Of a stretch of DNA of 7,422 nt, positions 6,685 through 7,422 are shown one piece after another. This DNA comes from Pseudomonadota bacterium (GTDB lineage Bacteria > Pseudomonadota > Gammaproteobacteria > Burkholderiales > Burkholderiaceae_C). The notes under the pieces were generated by a model. That model was not told the DNA's origin, made no database searches, and worked only from the letters and a program-made list of their open reading frames with translations. The position numbers and the translations under genes were made by a program. The stretch is from the NCBI GenBank assembly GCA_018241985.1, contig JAFECV010000101.1, positions 1-7,422 on the forward strand, in the 5' to 3' direction. Positions within the stretch are counted from its first letter, which is position 1. Each line of letters opens with the position of its first letter.

Positions 6685-6884
6685 GGAATCGGCGCTCGGT
6701 CCGGCGCCCGGTCTGTTCGTGCCGAAAGGTAACACAGGCGGTGCATCGCCGTCGGCCGGCGCGCCGCTCGTCCCTTCGGCGTCTCCGACTAGGCCGCACC
6801 CACCCGCGAAGACCGGTATCGCATGGCTTTCTGTTAGCCTTGACCGCAAGGGCCGCGCGCCGCGATGGCGTCCGGCCCGCGCCC

Positions 6885-7422
6885 ATGGAACCCGATTCCG
6901 CTCCCGTCACCGATCCGCCGCGCGCCGCCGCGACCGTGGTGCTGCTGCGCGACGGCGCGGCCGGGCTCGAGGTGCTGCTGCTCAAGCGCCACAGCCGCTC
7001 GGACGTGCTCGGCGGCGTCTACGTGTTTCCCGGCGGCAAGGTCGATCCGGCCGACGCAGGGCCCGAATGGCCGGCGCGGCTGGACCAGACACTCAAGGAA
7101 CTGCACACCGGCCTGCAGGAACCGGACTTGAACGACGCGGCCGCCGCCAGCCTGTACGTCGCGGCACTGCGCGAAGCGTTCGAGGAATCGGGCGTGCTGT
7201 TCGCGCTCGATCTGCCGCAGCTACTTGCCGAACGCGCGCTCGCGCTGCACCGGGACGGCTGCGCGTTCGATGCGCTGCTGGCGCAACTCGCGCTCACGCT
7301 GCACACCCGCGCGGTGGTGCCGTGGTCGCGCTGGATTACGCCGCGCCGGCCGACGATGATGAGCAAGCGCTTCGACACCCGCTTCTTCGTCGCCAAGGCG
7401 CCGCCGGGGCAGCAGGCGCGCC
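6885..7422 (+). CDS. NUDIX hydrolase with an inserted Nudix box (NUDT19-like), partial
   Basis: The N-terminal 179 residues of a NUDIX hydrolase whose 3' end lies beyond the window. NUDIX enzymes cleave nucleoside diphosphates linked to another group, with Mg2+ or Mn2+; relatives with this layout (NUDT19/RP2 type) include CoA and acyl-CoA diphosphatases. Visible are the first strands AATVVLLRD (15-23) and VLLLKRH (30-36), the GGVYVFPGG segment (43-51), and the catalytic half-box REAFEESGV (96-104) matching REUxEExGU. Between GG and RE lie about 31 more residues than the canonical 23-residue Nudix box allows. Further on, WSRWITP (147-153) and RFDTRFFVA (162-170) match the conserved substrate-side motif of NUDT19-like proteins. 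The start is the first in-frame ATG before the conserved fold; no clear ribosome binding site is seen. It is transcribed divergently from gshA. Family call is confident; substrate is not known. Confidence 0.85.
   Translation, partial: MEPDSAPVTDPPRAAATVVLLRDGAAGLEVLLLKRHSRSDVLGGVYVFPGGKVDPADAGPEWPARLDQTLKELHTGLQEPDLNDAAAASLYVAALREAFEESGVLFALDLPQLLAERALALHRDGCAFDALLAQLALTLHTRAVVPWSRWITPRRPTMMSKRFDTRFFVAKAPPGQQAR

Noticed and set aside
4663..6732. 689-codon plus-strand open frame across gshA and the start of the molybdoenzyme gene
   Set aside because: Same kind of shadow: no motifs, biased Arg/Ala/Gln composition, and it spans two well-supported genes on the other strand.
6685..6884. Promoter boxes between the divergent gshA and NUDIX genes (for example TTGACC at 6840-6845)
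   Set aside because: No -10 box at a proper distance on either strand; promoters must lie here, but I cannot place them from sequence alone.
5042..6985. 647-codon minus-strand open frame in another frame of gshA
   Set aside because: Overlaps the true gshA frame completely, is Arg/Pro/Ala-rich and lacks any domain; it also crosses into the NUDIX start.

Overview
This is a 7.4 kb stretch of high-GC bacterial chromosome with ordinary gene density and no sign of mobile DNA, CRISPR arrays, rRNA or tRNA genes. Strong G/C preference at third codon positions, an Ala/Lys-tailed phasin-like protein (polyhydroxybutyrate storage) and an E. coli-type glutamate-cysteine ligase most suggest a betaproteobacterium, probably Burkholderiales. 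That placement is inference from protein style only.

Layout, left to right. Positions 1-174 hold a short inverted repeat and no gene I can support. A minus-strand zinc-dependent aspartoacylase / succinylglutamate-desuccinylase-family hydrolase follows (175-1125). Across an unusually AT-rich divergent promoter region (1126-1347) lies a plus-strand phasin-like gene (1348-1872), closed by a clear intrinsic terminator (about 1948-1975). From there to 6684 all genes are on the minus strand. In transcription order they are gshA (glutamate-cysteine ligase, 6684-5134), a large molybdopterin oxidoreductase of the NapA/Nas/formate dehydrogenase-like superfamily (4995-2659), and a small heme-binding-barrel (nitrobindin/FABP-like) protein (2616-1990). 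The last two are only 42 nt apart and are very probably one operon. gshA lies 138 nt upstream with no obvious terminator between, so partial co-transcription is possible. At the right edge, divergent from gshA, a NUDIX hydrolase with an insertion in its Nudix box starts at 6885 and runs off the window.

How the genes may work together: gshA makes gamma-glutamylcysteine for glutathione. The molybdoenzyme and the possible heme barrel look like a soluble cytoplasmic redox pair, and a nitrogen-oxide or peroxynitrite link is conceivable but unproven. The most notable molecular detail is that the molybdoenzyme keeps three cysteines of the N-terminal [4Fe-4S] motif, while the position expected for the fourth is glycine. 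I see no large undescribed system here; the second-look items are modest.
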